Numbered from the stretch's first letter, positions 45,537-55,447 are shown. The stretch: 64,000 bases of DNA from Psychrobacter nivimaris (GCF_009812035.1 NZ_VZIZ01000014.1:62001-126000), one strand, 5' to 3'. A program made the numbers and translations. Notes: generated from the letters alone by a model not told the origin.

Positions 45537-47954
45537 CTATACACCTTGACGCAATATGAGATTGAACTCCTTCCTAATCAGCGCAAAATCACTAAATTTC
45601 TTTGACCTGATCATTTGGTTGGTCAAGCGGATAAGCTCACGCCAGCGCGTGTTCTCCGGCAACTCATTAATCCAATGTCTGAATTCAAAACTGATCTCTG
45701 TTGAATCCTCTCCCAACAAAACGGCACGCTCAAGCTGCTCAAAATGACGCCCTAATTGCCAGAAGCAAGTCACTGTCGGATTCTCTTGTTTCATTGCAGC
45801 GTTACACGCGTGTAGCTGCAAGGTCGCCGCTCGATACGTGCCAGCACTCGATAGACGCTTGATCAAGTTGTATAACTCAGCAGTATCTTTACCAATGACA
45901 CCTTTGGCCTCTTGGACATTATCCTCAATCGATTGCACGATATTGGGTATGATGTTTTGTTCCAAATCAGCCATCATTTGTGCTTTCATGGTGGTCAGTG
46001 ACACTTCACCATCAACGGCAAACCCTAAATGACTAATTAGATGTCTGATCTGTGATTTTTTGAGATCGCCTTTGATGAGTTGTTTCATAACATCGTCGTA
46101 GTAATATAGACGCTCACTATATCGGCCTAGCCATATCAAGTGACTGGCGGTAGAGAGTAGCAGTATCATGGGCGCATCATCTAAACTCTCGTAACCTGTT
46201 TCTAAGGGTTGAACGCGATCATAGTAGTTTGCGTGCCCTGAAGAGTTGACACCTATTGATGATAAAGGCGAGCACTTGTCGGTTTGCTGGCTGTCTAAAT
46301 CACTGTCATCAATAATCCAAGTGTCCTTGATACCGCCGCCTTGTGATGAATTGACGACCAAAGACCCTTCAACCATGGCCACTCGTGTCAGACCACCGGG
46401 TACAATATCTACTGTGCCATCACCATGACTGAGGATAAAGGGACGCAAGTCAATATGACGCGGTGCGATACCATCGCTTACGGCAGTAGGATTGGTAGAT
46501 AATGAGATAGTCGGTTGAGCAATAAAGCCGGCTGGGTTTTCAAGCAGACGCAGGCGATATTCTTCGATTTCTTTTTTGGTTGATGTTGGACCAATAAGCA
46601 TCCCATAGCCGCCTGAGCCTTGCGTTTCTTTTACCACCAGCTTGTCCAGATTATCAAGCACATATTTGAGATCATCAGGCTTACGGCACTGGTATGTCTC
46701 GATATTAGGTAGGATAGGCTCTTCATTTAAATAGAATTTAATCATATCTGGTACAAAAGGATATAAACTCTTATCATCGGCCACGCCCGTACCTGGGGCG
46801 TTAACAATCACCACGTTGCCAGCGCGATAAGCACTCATTAGCCCTGATACACCCAATATGGAATCAGATTTAAAGGCTAACGGATCAATATAGGGATCAT
46901 CAATGCGGCGGTAGATCACATCGACTTGTACCTTGCCACGAATACCTTGCATATAGACTTTGCTGTCCTCAACGACCAAATCATAACCATGAACGAGTGG
47001 TACATTCATCTCATGCGCTAAAAAAGCATGCTCATAATAGGCACTATTAAAGCGACCTGGCGTTAAAATGACGACTTGCGGATCATATTTGGATGTTGAG
47101 CTGGCAAGACAGGCTTTGAGACGGTTGGGATAATCACTGATGCCCATGATAGGCGTTTCAGTAAATATATCAGCTAAGAGCGTCTCTGATATATTGCGGC
47201 TCTCAAGCATATATGAGACGCCTGACGGGGTACGCAGGTTATCCTCTAACACACAAAATTTACCTGTCTCGTCTCGAATCAAATCAATACCGCTGATGTG
47301 CGAATAGATAGGCTTGTCGAGCTCAATGCCCATCATCCATGGCTCATAGCAGCCACTGGCATAGACGTAGCTGGCAGGGACAATATCTGCCTTCATGATG
47401 GCTTGGTCATGGTAGATATCATGTAAGAATGCATTGAGAGCCGTGATACGCTGTTTACAGCCTGCTTCTATTTGTTTCCATTCGCTCGCGGCAATAATGC
47501 GTGGAATGATATCAAACGGAATCATACGCTCGATGTTTTTGGCGTCGCTATAGACGGTAAAGGTAACCCCTTTACGATAAAAGATATTTTCGGCTTGTTC
47601 GTTTAGATAATTAAGGGCATCCATGTTGATGTTATCAAGCCAACGGCCAACAGCTTGTGCCACTGGGCGATACTGACCTTTACTCGTTTGGAGTTCATCA
47701 AAACTTGGTGCGCGTGATAGGGAAGTGTCTGTTGAGTTACTGTCTGCTGACTTATTTTGTGATTGACTCTGCGACTGGCTTTGCGATTGCTCTGAAGTGT
47801 TGTCCTTGTCTGTTAGACTGGCTTCAGGGGTAGTCGTATCCTCATTTGTATTTTTATTCTGACTTTGGTCTTTGATTTGACCTATTGACTGCTCTTCTTG
47901 AGGTTGATTTTGGCTCTGACCTTGACTCTGGGATTGAGATGATTTTTTATTCAT
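45537..47954 (-). CDS. Circularly permuted ATP-grasp ligase fused to alpha-E domain
   Basis: Two proteins that are usually separate are joined in 805 aa. Residues of about 85-560 are the circularly permuted type 2 ATP-grasp domain, a predicted peptide ligase (VLEDNLRTPSGVSYMLESR, VVKETQGSGGYGMLIGP, RHIDLRPFILSHG). Residues of about 605-805 are the all-helical alpha-E domain (ASHLIWLGRYSERLYYYDDV). The first 75 residues are Gln/Ser-rich low complexity with SQSQSQSQ runs. ATP-grasp, alpha-E, transglutaminase and Anbu genes are a known association, predicted to make and trim a peptide tag or small peptide. No substrate is known. Alternative starts inside the low-complexity part are possible. Confidence 0.9.
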   Translation of the reverse strand: MNKKSSQSQSQGQSQNQPQEEQSIGQIKDQSQNKNTNEDTTTPEASLTDKDNTSEQSQSQSQSQSQNKSADSNSTDTSLSRAPSFDELQTSKGQYRPVAQAVGRWLDNINMDALNYLNEQAENIFYRKGVTFTVYSDAKNIERMIPFDIIPRIIAASEWKQIEAGCKQRITALNAFLHDIYHDQAIMKADIVPASYVYASGCYEPWMMGIELDKPIYSHISGIDLIRDETGKFCVLEDNLRTPSGVSYMLESRNISETLLADIFTETPIMGISDYPNRLKACLASSTSKYDPQVVILTPGRFNSAYYEHAFLAHEMNVPLVHGYDLVVEDSKVYMQGIRGKVQVDVIYRRIDDPYIDPLAFKSDSILGVSGLMSAYRAGNVVIVNAPGTGVADDKSLYPFVPDMIKFYLNEEPILPNIETYQCRKPDDLKYVLDNLDKLVVKETQGSGGYGMLIGPTSTKKEIEEYRLRLLENPAGFIAQPTISLSTNPTAVSDGIAPRHIDLRPFILSHGDGTVDIVPGGLTRVAMVEGSLVVNSSQGGGIKDTWIIDDSDLDSQQTDKCSPLSSIGVNSSGHANYYDRVQPLETGYESLDDAPMILLLSTASHLIWLGRYSERLYYYDDVMKQLIKGDLKKSQIRHLISHLGFAVDGEVSLTTMKAQMMADLEQNIIPNIVQSIEDNVQEAKGVIGKDTAELYNLIKRLSSAGTYRAATLQLHACNAAMKQENPTVTCFWQLGRHFEQLERAVLLGEDSTEISFEFRHWINELPENTRWRELIRLTNQMIRSKKFSDFALIRKEFNLILRQGV

Positions 47955-48175
47955 AAGTACCTCACGTATCCTTGGTAAAGTTATACTTTATGATGAATAC
48001 ACTGTCTATGCTAAGTAGAGTAGCACTGGTACTGCGCCCAACAGGTAGTCTATCTCCTGTATGAACTATACAACGGTTACTGAGCAATATACAACAAGAG
48101 TTAAATAATAGATTTTTAAAAACTTGAACCTAATTCCAATAAGTTTAACTCAATAGAAACAGTAGGAGAGAAGAC

Positions 48176-48814
48176 ATGAAGCTACGTGGTAGGTTCTTAA
48201 TGCTGGCAGGTATAGGGTTGTCAGCGACTATCAGTGTGACTGGCTGTGGTAGCGAACCGACACAGACGGCCTTGCCCGCTGGTAGCACAGTGGTCGCACT
48301 TGGTGACTCTCTAACCTATGGTTACGGCGCAAATCCTAAAACAGCGTATCCTACGGTGCTAGCAGAGCTAAGCAAATGGAACGTCGTTAATGCAGGCGTC
48401 AATGGTGACACTTCTGCAGATGTGCTTACTCGCGTGAATGAGATTACTGAGCAAAACCCTGATTTGGTCTTACTGGGTGTGGGTGGTAATGATGTATTGC
48501 AGCGCATTTCTCCTGATACGACGCGGGCTAATATCATCGCGACTATAGACACTTTGCAATCCAACAATATTGATGTTGTCCTAATCGCTGAGCCGTATTT
48601 CAGTACTAGTGCTTTGTTTGGAAAGGTAAGTGATAATCCACTGTATGAAGATATTGCGGAAACTGAAGGCATACCTCTGTATTCTGATGGCTGGTCCACT
48701 GTACTGTCAGATGATGCATTGAAATCTGATAAAATTCATGCCAATGCGGCAGGCTACAGACAGTTCGCTGAAGGGTTGCATGGTTATTTAAAAGAGGAAG
48801 GTTGGGTACATTAA
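48176..48814 (+). CDS. SGNH-type esterase/lysophospholipase (TesA-like lipoprotein)
   Basis: GDSL/SGNH hydrolase of 212 aa, probably an arylesterase or lysophospholipase. Block I GDSLTYGYG with Ser45, block II NAGVNGDTS, block III GGNDV with Asn105, and Asp185/His188 in SDKIHANAAGY form the active site. The N-terminus has a lipoprotein signal with lipobox VTGC (Cys24), unlike periplasmic soluble E. coli TesA. TAGGAGAG precedes the start. It is monocistronic, divergent from the Anbu cluster and followed by a terminator. Confidence 0.92.
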   Translation: MKLRGRFLMLAGIGLSATISVTGCGSEPTQTALPAGSTVVALGDSLTYGYGANPKTAYPTVLAELSKWNVVNAGVNGDTSADVLTRVNEITEQNPDLVLLGVGGNDVLQRISPDTTRANIIATIDTLQSNNIDVVLIAEPYFSTSALFGKVSDNPLYEDIAETEGIPLYSDGWSTVLSDDALKSDKIHANAAGYRQFAEGLHGYLKEEGWVH

Positions 48815-48881
48815 ACCGCGAATATTAACCTCGAAAACGGTCAGTAGGGCGTATGCGTTTGGCATCTAGAATACAATACGG

Positions 48882-48921
48882 AAAAAGCAGAGTGCCTAGT
48901 CAATAGGCGCTCTGCTTTTTT
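48882..48921 (+). terminator. Terminator after the SGNH esterase gene
   Basis: AAAAGCAGAGTGCCTA and TAGGCGCTCTGCTTTT form a 16-bp stem (one G-T type pair) with a GTCAA loop. It is near-symmetric and may also serve the convergent DUF2855 gene. Confidence 0.92.
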
Positions 48922-48973
48922 ATTAATGACGAATAAACAATTTCTATAGTCAGGCTTTTATAGCCTAGCCATT

Positions 48974-50062
48974 CTAATCACCCATGACTACTACCAAACC
49001 TTCATCAGCAGCTATTTTACCTTCGCAGATATCTTTATAAACCTCCAGTAAGCCATTGACTCCATCAAGCTCTTGAATCTTTAACCACGCACTAGTTTTT
49101 GCGGTGCTATTCATGATGTATTGCATAGAGCGTTTATTAAACTCTTCAGGACCCCATTCTTTCATACGTTGCTGTACATGACTGGGCGCAAAAAACTGTT
49201 GGCTACGTTCTTGAATGATACCTTCGGCATGACGTGGCTCGTCCCAGTGCGTAAGACCGACATTGCTGGTGTAGCGCATGTTATCGCCTAAGTGTCTATG
49301 TAGACGGCTAAGCACGTCAGTATTGGCCGACATATCGACAATAACTGTCGGCTTAGTTGCATCAATTTGCTCAAGGGTGTCATAGCTAAGCACACTGTCA
49401 TAAGCGTCAATTGACTTAACAAAATCTATATGACGGTTTGAGGTGAGGCCGATAATGTGCGGTGCGTCTTTATCATCAGTGAGGCCATAGGCTAGGCCGA
49501 TACTGGTTTTACTAGAGGCACTGATAATCACCACTTGCTCTGCACCAAACCAGTCATTACTATTCAGTAGGTCATGTAAGCAAAATGAGGTTAGGTGCAA
49601 TACGAACAACAGCATGCGCTGATCGTCATGAGCGCGGTCATAGCCTCGTTCATGATTGACGCGCTGATATAAATTATAGCCAGGCGGCAGCTCGGCACGA
49701 TGGGCACTACCATCCAGCAGGCTGCTCTGCGTGACTCGCTTGGGTGTTACGATTAATTCATTGGCGGGCGGGAAGTAACCAAATAAGCGCTCACCGACAG
49801 GTAGTGCATCACTATTTGATTCGATCACATCGCCAAAACCCCAGACTGGAATAATACCCCATTTCTCAGGCTCGTCACCATTTGGCGGAAAAAACTGCCA
49901 ATAGCGTAATTGGTCACCCATGACTGCATAAGTAATATTATTCGCAGTAAAAGCAAAGCGATCAACTTTGACACGTACTTCACCATCGCCTAGGGTATGT
50001 ACAGGCGTCTCTTGCAGGCGAGCTTGGGTTAGGTTTGCTTTATTGGTCTGAAATTCTTGCAT
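48974..50062 (-). CDS. DUF2855 family protein
   Basis: DUF2855 protein of 362 aa, distantly like the medium-chain alcohol dehydrogenase/quinone reductase fold (an N-terminal beta domain and a nucleotide-binding-like segment around EQVVIISASSKTSIGLAYG). The characteristic FAFTANNITYAVMGDQLRYW segment is present. The reaction is not established. It follows a FAD-dependent oxidoreductase by 33 bp and shares its regulated promoter, so both probably act on one xenobiotic-like or lipid-like substrate. AAGGAA precedes the start. Confidence 0.88.
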   Translation of the reverse strand: MQEFQTNKANLTQARLQETPVHTLGDGEVRVKVDRFAFTANNITYAVMGDQLRYWQFFPPNGDEPEKWGIIPVWGFGDVIESNSDALPVGERLFGYFPPANELIVTPKRVTQSSLLDGSAHRAELPPGYNLYQRVNHERGYDRAHDDQRMLLFVLHLTSFCLHDLLNSNDWFGAEQVVIISASSKTSIGLAYGLTDDKDAPHIIGLTSNRHIDFVKSIDAYDSVLSYDTLEQIDATKPTVIVDMSANTDVLSRLHRHLGDNMRYTSNVGLTHWDEPRHAEGIIQERSQQFFAPSHVQQRMKEWGPEEFNKRSMQYIMNSTAKTSAWLKIQELDGVNGLLEVYKDICEGKIAADEGLVVVMGD

Positions 50063-50095
50063 GGTTATTTCCTTTTTTATTTTATAGTTATCGGA

Positions 50096-51535
50096 TTAAG
50101 TATTAGCAGTTTTGGCTTGACGCGCTGCCGTAATTTGCATGATTTCACCCATGAGCTTGGGCATGTTTGCAGCGGCTTTTGGTCCTGCTTCTTTTAGACG
50201 TTTAAGGATAGCTAACTCTTCAGGTGGTGTACCTTCGCTGGCTCGTACCAATTTGGTGAAGCCATCTAATCGATTGTTAATCATCCATTCACGTAGCGCA
50301 GGCTCTTTTGACCAACGCATTTGATTCTGCATTTGTTTAACAAGCCCAACCAAAAAGTCCGTATCATGATTTGGGATTGGCACCACTTGGCATAACTCAT
50401 TTTTGACAGTTTCGTCATCATAATTGGCTTCAATGTGGGCGATAAATGCCGCACTGAACACAGGCTGATAGGTACGTACGGTTTGCACCACCACGGTATC
50501 ACCTTTGAACACATCGTACGTCTCTGTCACTGGTACTGCCCGTGCAGAGCAGTCGATATGCATGGTGTTGGGAGTGGTAGAAATGCTGTCCTCACCAAAA
50601 TGAATCTTGTCAGTATCTAAGCGAGTCACGCGCCCTTTACGCACAATGTTTTTAACACGGCGTAACTGCTTAAGCTCTTCACTGCTAATGGTAGCGCCAT
50701 GGAACATTTGCGGGCGTACATTTGGATCAATACGCATTAATACGCCGCCTTTTTCTAATCGATTAAACAGGTCTTCGATGTTTTCAGCTTCAGCAATCGC
50801 TTCTGCTTGAGTAGCCTGCGCCCCTATAGTATGGGTGAAAAAATCACGAGAGGGTTGGGTGTTTTTACGATCGATCAGCCAAGCATCTCTTGGCATAATC
50901 CACGTGATATGGTCTGGATCAATTTGGTTTTCTAGTAGCCATAAAACCGCATCAATACCTGTTTTTCCACCGCCTATAATGACGTAACCATCACGGGATT
51001 TGGTTAGACTCGGCAAGTCATTTAGCGGGCCAAACTTAACACCTTCAGCAATCTCAAAGTTTGGGGTATGGGTTGCTGGTACTGAAGTTTTGAAATAAGT
51101 ACCATCAATGATTTTCTTATTGACCTCAACCTCATAGCTGGTATCAGACAGTAATGATGAAAACTTACCGTCGCCTTTGTAGTCACACATCGGGAAGTAT
51201 TTCACGCGGCCACTTGGTAAAAATGTGTGCTTCATGACTTTATCAAAGTAGGCCATGATTTCTGCCCCTGATGCTAGCTCAGACAAGCCTTTGTTTAAGC
51301 CAATCTCGTCTACCATACCGCCGCAAAGCTCACGTGAGCTAACGCCATAAAAAGATGACGGCTGATGTAAGGTGACAAACGAATAGGCATCGTTCCAATG
51401 ACCACCTGGCTTATGATGTTTATCGACGATAATAATATTAGCATCTGTTTCTGTGAGCAGCACATCGGCAAAAGCCATGCCCACCGCGCCACTACCAATG
51501 ATTAGATAATCCGTTTCTAGCTGTTGAATACTCAT
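50096..51535 (-). CDS. FAD-dependent flavin monooxygenase-like oxidoreductase
   Basis: Two-dinucleotide-binding flavoprotein of 479 aa. The FAD site is at the N-terminus (DYLIIGSGAVGMAFADVL, then IVDKHHKPGGHWNDAY) and the NADP-type site is IIGGGKTGIDAVLWL at about residue 195. This resembles Baeyer-Villiger/flavin-containing monooxygenases, but the usual FxGxxxHxxxW fingerprint is not obvious, so the reaction is unknown. It is the first gene of a two-gene unit with DUF2855, divergent from a TetR gene across a double palindrome, so it is probably induced by the TetR ligand. Confidence 0.85.
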   Translation of the reverse strand: MSIQQLETDYLIIGSGAVGMAFADVLLTETDANIIIVDKHHKPGGHWNDAYSFVTLHQPSSFYGVSSRELCGGMVDEIGLNKGLSELASGAEIMAYFDKVMKHTFLPSGRVKYFPMCDYKGDGKFSSLLSDTSYEVEVNKKIIDGTYFKTSVPATHTPNFEIAEGVKFGPLNDLPSLTKSRDGYVIIGGGKTGIDAVLWLLENQIDPDHITWIMPRDAWLIDRKNTQPSRDFFTHTIGAQATQAEAIAEAENIEDLFNRLEKGGVLMRIDPNVRPQMFHGATISSEELKQLRRVKNIVRKGRVTRLDTDKIHFGEDSISTTPNTMHIDCSARAVPVTETYDVFKGDTVVVQTVRTYQPVFSAAFIAHIEANYDDETVKNELCQVVPIPNHDTDFLVGLVKQMQNQMRWSKEPALREWMINNRLDGFTKLVRASEGTPPEELAILKRLKEAGPKAAANMPKLMGEIMQITAARQAKTANT

Positions 51536-51593
51536 AGTGTCCTTACTCTAAGTTGAGTTACTATCAACACAATCAATTCATAATTGTTTGTGT

Positions 51594-51627
51594 ATAACAG
51601 TGTTATATACTAGAATAACACTGTTAT
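51594..51627. promoter_or_regulatory. Double palindromic operator between oxidoreductase and TetR genes
   Basis: ATAACAGTGTTAT (51594-51606) and ATAACACTGTTAT (51615-51627) are two near-identical 13-bp palindromes with centres 21 bp apart, i.e. two helical turns. TATAAT at 51625-51630 overlaps the second and could be the tetR -10. Binding of the adjacent TetR protein to both would repress both directions. Confidence 0.85.
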
Positions 51628-51653
51628 AATTGTCAAGACATAGTGAGAATCTA

Positions 51654-52238
51654 ATGGGTGCCAGAACCAAAATACTAAACGCCGCATCTGAGCTTTTCTT
51701 AGAAGGGGGTGGGGACGCCTTGAGTGTACGCGCTATATCCAAGCGGGCAGGACTGTCCACCATCGGTATATACAGTCACTTCCAAGGTAAGCAAGGCATA
51801 CTAGATGCGCTGTACATAGAAGGATTTAACCTAGTCCGTGAAGCTATGGATGTCATTCCAGAAGGCAAGGCAAGCAAAGAGCAAGTGCTAGAGGCGTGCC
51901 TAGGGTATCTCAATGTAGGCGAGAAATATGAAGCACACTATCGTCTGATTTTTGGGGAGTCTGATGCAGGATATCAGCCCTCAATCGAGGCCATTGCAGC
52001 AAGAGACAGCGCGTTTTCGAAGTTGGTTCGGGTGGCAGGTTCTTATTTATCAGAAGAGGCTAGCGTGACGCAACGTCGGCAAATAGCGTTAGATATCTGG
52101 GCAATCGTACATGGGTACGTCAGTATCAGTCACCACATGGTGTTTACCGATGATATAAATTTGGACTGGAAATCAATGGCGCTACGAGTGGTAGAAGTGC
52201 AGTTAGATGCCATTGACCTAACCAAAGCTAAGCCTTAA
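51654..52238 (+). CDS. TetR-family transcriptional repressor
   Basis: Ligand-responsive repressor of 194 aa. The N-terminal HTH is clear (TKILNAASELFLEGGGDALS, then SKRAGLSTIGIYSHFQGKQG). The C-terminal region (AHYRLIFGES, HGYVSISHHMVF) is the ligand and dimer domain. The ATG at 51654 is used; a TTG at 51630 would lie inside the promoter and operator. It is divergent from the flavoprotein-DUF2855 unit with the double palindrome between them, so it probably controls that unit and itself. Confidence 0.92.
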   Translation: MGARTKILNAASELFLEGGGDALSVRAISKRAGLSTIGIYSHFQGKQGILDALYIEGFNLVREAMDVIPEGKASKEQVLEACLGYLNVGEKYEAHYRLIFGESDAGYQPSIEAIAARDSAFSKLVRVAGSYLSEEASVTQRRQIALDIWAIVHGYVSISHHMVFTDDINLDWKSMALRVVEVQLDAIDLTKAKP

Positions 52239-52474
52239 CAAAGCCTTCCCGAACAACCCAGTAAATCAGCAGTATGAAGGTGGCAATGAATATTAAACAG
52301 CGATTCGTAAGTATTGCTCATGGATAGGTAACTACATAGGTACATAGTGTTTAAATAATCCATCGCTTTACTTAAAAATCAAATAAGCAAACATATGTCT
52401 TTTATCTTGTAAACTGCATTATTTTAGGTTATTTTTCACTGTTGATTACCGTTCTTTAACCAAGGAGAAGCAGT

Positions 52475-54529
52475 TTGGATACTAACTTATCACCGCTTAA
52501 GATTTCAGTGGTTGCGGCGCTGACACTGCTTACAGGCTCGCAAGTATTTGCAGAGGCCAAGTATGGTGATTATGGGACAGAAACCGCGCTGACGCTTGCC
52601 CGTGACTATGCTGGTCGTTATACAGGTTCAGATAAAGAAGTCCAAGCCGCTGATTATATGCAGCAGCGCATGACCATCGATGGCAGTAACAACCAAGTCA
52701 ATCGTCAAACGTTTGATTTCGTAGCGCCTCGTGGTTTATTCAGAGGTCAGACGTTAACGAGTAATAACGTTGTCGTAACCCAAAAAGGCAGTGCTGACAC
52801 CAACAGAACGCTATTTGTCGGCGCACATTATGATTCTGCCGTCGCTTATCCAAACTATGAAAATCTAGAAGCGTTAGACGATAATGCTTCTGGGTCTGGC
52901 GTCTTAACTGAGTTGACCAAAAATCTGACAGGTATTGAGACAGAGCATGACATTCAGTTTGTGGCATTTGGTGCAGAGGAGGGCGGTCTCAATGGTTCAA
53001 AGGCGTTTGTTGATCAGCTCACGGACGCAGAAAAATCAACAGCGTTGGGTATGATTAACCTAGATAGTCTGATTACAGGCGACAAAATGTATGCCAATGC
53101 AGGGCGAAATGCTTACGACAATGATGGCGACGAAGTGGCTGCCAATGTAAGTTTGCGTGAAAATGCACTGCGCATCGCTAAAGAGCTTGGTATTACACTG
53201 GAAGTCAATCCAGCCATTATTGCACCAGGTGAGACCGAACCCTACGAGCCTTATGGCGTTGGCTGCTGTAGCGATCAGGAATCTTTTGATAGTGTCATGC
53301 AGGTCGTCGGATTTGAGGCAACCAACTGGGGCCTTGGGCCTGATTATGATGGTTACACGCAAACTGAAAACCCGGATATTCCAGGTGGCTATACGTGGCA
53401 TAACCCTGCATTAGATAACGAAGAAGTGCTTACTGCGGCCTTTGGTGAAGAGCGCATAGCACAAAGAATGCGTGACTACTCTCGTATCATCAGCAGATTG
53501 ATTGTGGAGCAAACCAATGCTGATATCATTGCATCAACCAAAAGTGCGCTCAATCTTCAAAATACAATGGGCACTGCGTTAAAAAATAATGCTACCGACT
53601 CGCACTCAGCGGTGCTTGAGCGCGCCAATGCTTTAGCATTACATACTCTCGATGATGCGCAGCTTTTTGATACCGAGTCGCGTACTCAGGTTTGGGTAGA
53701 TGGCTCCCAAAGCTACGTGGATGCTGATGAGGTGCAAGAGGGCATTCGCGCCAATATTGGTCTATATGGCGAATATATGGTACAGCCGAGCTGGCGTGTT
53801 GGTGCAGGTGTGCAAGCGGCCAATCAAAACAATAACACCGTAGAAAACGGTATTAAAAAAGATACGAGCTATGGCATTCAAGCCTATTCGTTACTGGGCG
53901 GAAAAGACACGGCTTGGTGGAACACCACGTCTCTAAGTCTGTCTAAGCACGATTTAGATGTCAATAGAACGGTAAAACTAGATGGTAATGACGGCATAAA
54001 CATTATCAACAATAGCGAACGCGGTGATGCGGATGCCGATGTGTTTAGCGCATACAATGAGCTTGGCTATAATTTCCTTATCAAGAAAAACGTCGCGCAT
54101 GGTGCATTTTTGGGTCTGAATTACAGTGATACAGATATAGATGGTTATACCAGTGGTAATGCAAACTCTCGCACTGCGTTAAAGGTTGATAGCACCTCTA
54201 GCGAGGCATGGGATTCAGAGCTTGGTTACCAGTTACAATATGGCTTTGATTTGATGGGCACGCCTGCCAAACTTCAAAGCAAAATCGCTTACGTGCATGT
54301 TATCGACGATGGTTTAACCGATAGTTTATCGACAACGTCTTTAGCTGACGGTCAAACAAGAGAGGTTAGTATCACTCAAGTAGATAAAGATGACGACTAT
54401 GGACGTTTTGAGCTGAGTGTGAGTAACAAGGTTCATAAAAACGTTTATGCGTATCTGAATGGCGATACAACCTTTGCGCGTGACGATAAAGACAGCTCAG
54501 TGCAACTAGGCTTGCAATATCAATTTTAA
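52475..54529 (+). CDS. Surface M28 aminopeptidase fused to autotransporter barrel
   Basis: Predicted secreted zinc peptidase displayed by a type V secretion barrel. The start is TTG at 52475, supported by AAGGAG seven bases upstream; a signal peptide follows (VVAALTLLTGSQVFA). M28 zinc and catalytic residues are seen at His118 (GAHYDS), Asp136 (LDDNASGSG), Glu168/169 (GAEEGG), Asp197 (NLDSL) and His309 (TWHNPA), so the active site looks complete. From about residue 420 to the end, alternating beta strands of a 12-strand barrel are seen, ending LQLGLQYQF with the terminal Phe typical of outer-membrane proteins. It is 684 aa and monocistronic. The 52239-52474 gap shows no gene. Confidence 0.9.
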   Translation: MDTNLSPLKISVVAALTLLTGSQVFAEAKYGDYGTETALTLARDYAGRYTGSDKEVQAADYMQQRMTIDGSNNQVNRQTFDFVAPRGLFRGQTLTSNNVVVTQKGSADTNRTLFVGAHYDSAVAYPNYENLEALDDNASGSGVLTELTKNLTGIETEHDIQFVAFGAEEGGLNGSKAFVDQLTDAEKSTALGMINLDSLITGDKMYANAGRNAYDNDGDEVAANVSLRENALRIAKELGITLEVNPAIIAPGETEPYEPYGVGCCSDQESFDSVMQVVGFEATNWGLGPDYDGYTQTENPDIPGGYTWHNPALDNEEVLTAAFGEERIAQRMRDYSRIISRLIVEQTNADIIASTKSALNLQNTMGTALKNNATDSHSAVLERANALALHTLDDAQLFDTESRTQVWVDGSQSYVDADEVQEGIRANIGLYGEYMVQPSWRVGAGVQAANQNNNTVENGIKKDTSYGIQAYSLLGGKDTAWWNTTSLSLSKHDLDVNRTVKLDGNDGINIINNSERGDADADVFSAYNELGYNFLIKKNVAHGAFLGLNYSDTDIDGYTSGNANSRTALKVDSTSSEAWDSELGYQLQYGFDLMGTPAKLQSKIAYVHVIDDGLTDSLSTTSLADGQTREVSITQVDKDDDYGRFELSVSNKVHKNVYAYLNGDTTFARDDKDSSVQLGLQYQF

Positions 54530-54703
54530 ATCTTGATGTGTGAATGTCAGACTGCGCTGCTCAATAATTCATTTATGAGCAGCGTTTTTTGCTTATGCAT
54601 GTCAATATATTACTTATAAGGGCGTATTACTGATTGCCGCTACAGTAACCAGATTCAGTAATACCAATATGTGCAAAATACTAAAAGAATAGGGGTAGCG
54701 TAT

Positions 54704-55447
54704 ATGTTTGGCATCATAAAAGACTGGCGTGAACAGCGCATACTAGATAATAGCGAGTTTACCCATGCCGATTGGATGCATGCGGCTGAGCGTATCGTGA
54801 TACTCGATAGATTAAGTGTTGACGAGATAACGCATTTATTCGAGCTCGCGACATTGTTTTTAGCTGAGAAATCCATCACAGGCGCGCAAGGGTTTGAAAT
54901 TACCGATACTGTCAGACAGTCTATCGCACTACAAGCGTGCCTGCCAATATTAAACCTAAGTCTCGATTGGTATGCTGGTTGGTCATCCATCATCATTTAT
55001 CCTGGCTCGTACAAGAGTGACAGCACCACGGTAGATGAGTTTGGTATCGTTCACGAAGGCACTCAGCACCGTAGCGGAGAAGCATGGCTGCGAGGGCCTG
55101 TTATTCTTTCATGGAAAGATGCCAAGCACTCAGGCGAACGTGATGGTAATAATGTTGTTATTCATGAGTTCGTACATAAACTCGATATGATGAACGGTCG
55201 CGCCAATGGTTTTCCACCGATGCAACCTGATATGGATCCTGCAAACTGGACACAAATTATGAGCCGCGATTTTGAAGATTTTCAAACACATCGCAAGTCA
55301 GGGCTTGATCGTTATGGCGCAACCAATCCTGCAGAATTTTTTGCCGTCCTCAGTGAAGTGTTTTTTGAAACGCCACAAAAGCTGGTTGATGCTTATCCGG
55401 ATATTTATCAGATTATGGTGAAATTCTTTCGTCAGACGCCGCTATAA
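54704..55447 (+). CDS. MtfA-like zinc metallopeptidase (M90 family)
   Basis: Cytoplasmic zinc peptidase of the MtfA/YeeI family; in E. coli MtfA links to Mlc and the glucose phosphotransferase system. The active site HEFVHKLDMMNG and the downstream NPAEFFAVLSEVFFE with the third ligand are present, together with the family-typical WYAGWSSIIIYPG. The ATG at 54704 is chosen with AGGGG upstream; a GTG at 54671 would add 11 residues. The product is 247 aa. It stands alone, followed by a pseudogene. Confidence 0.92.
   Translation: MFGIIKDWREQRILDNSEFTHADWMHAAERIVILDRLSVDEITHLFELATLFLAEKSITGAQGFEITDTVRQSIALQACLPILNLSLDWYAGWSSIIIYPGSYKSDSTTVDEFGIVHEGTQHRSGEAWLRGPVILSWKDAKHSGERDGNNVVIHEFVHKLDMMNGRANGFPPMQPDMDPANWTQIMSRDFEDFQTHRKSGLDRYGATNPAEFFAVLSEVFFETPQKLVDAYPDIYQIMVKFFRQTPL

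Noticed and set aside
52740..53401. Minus-strand frames inside the M28 autotransporter gene
   Set aside because: They lie fully inside a well supported gene, have no family features and no ribosome sites.
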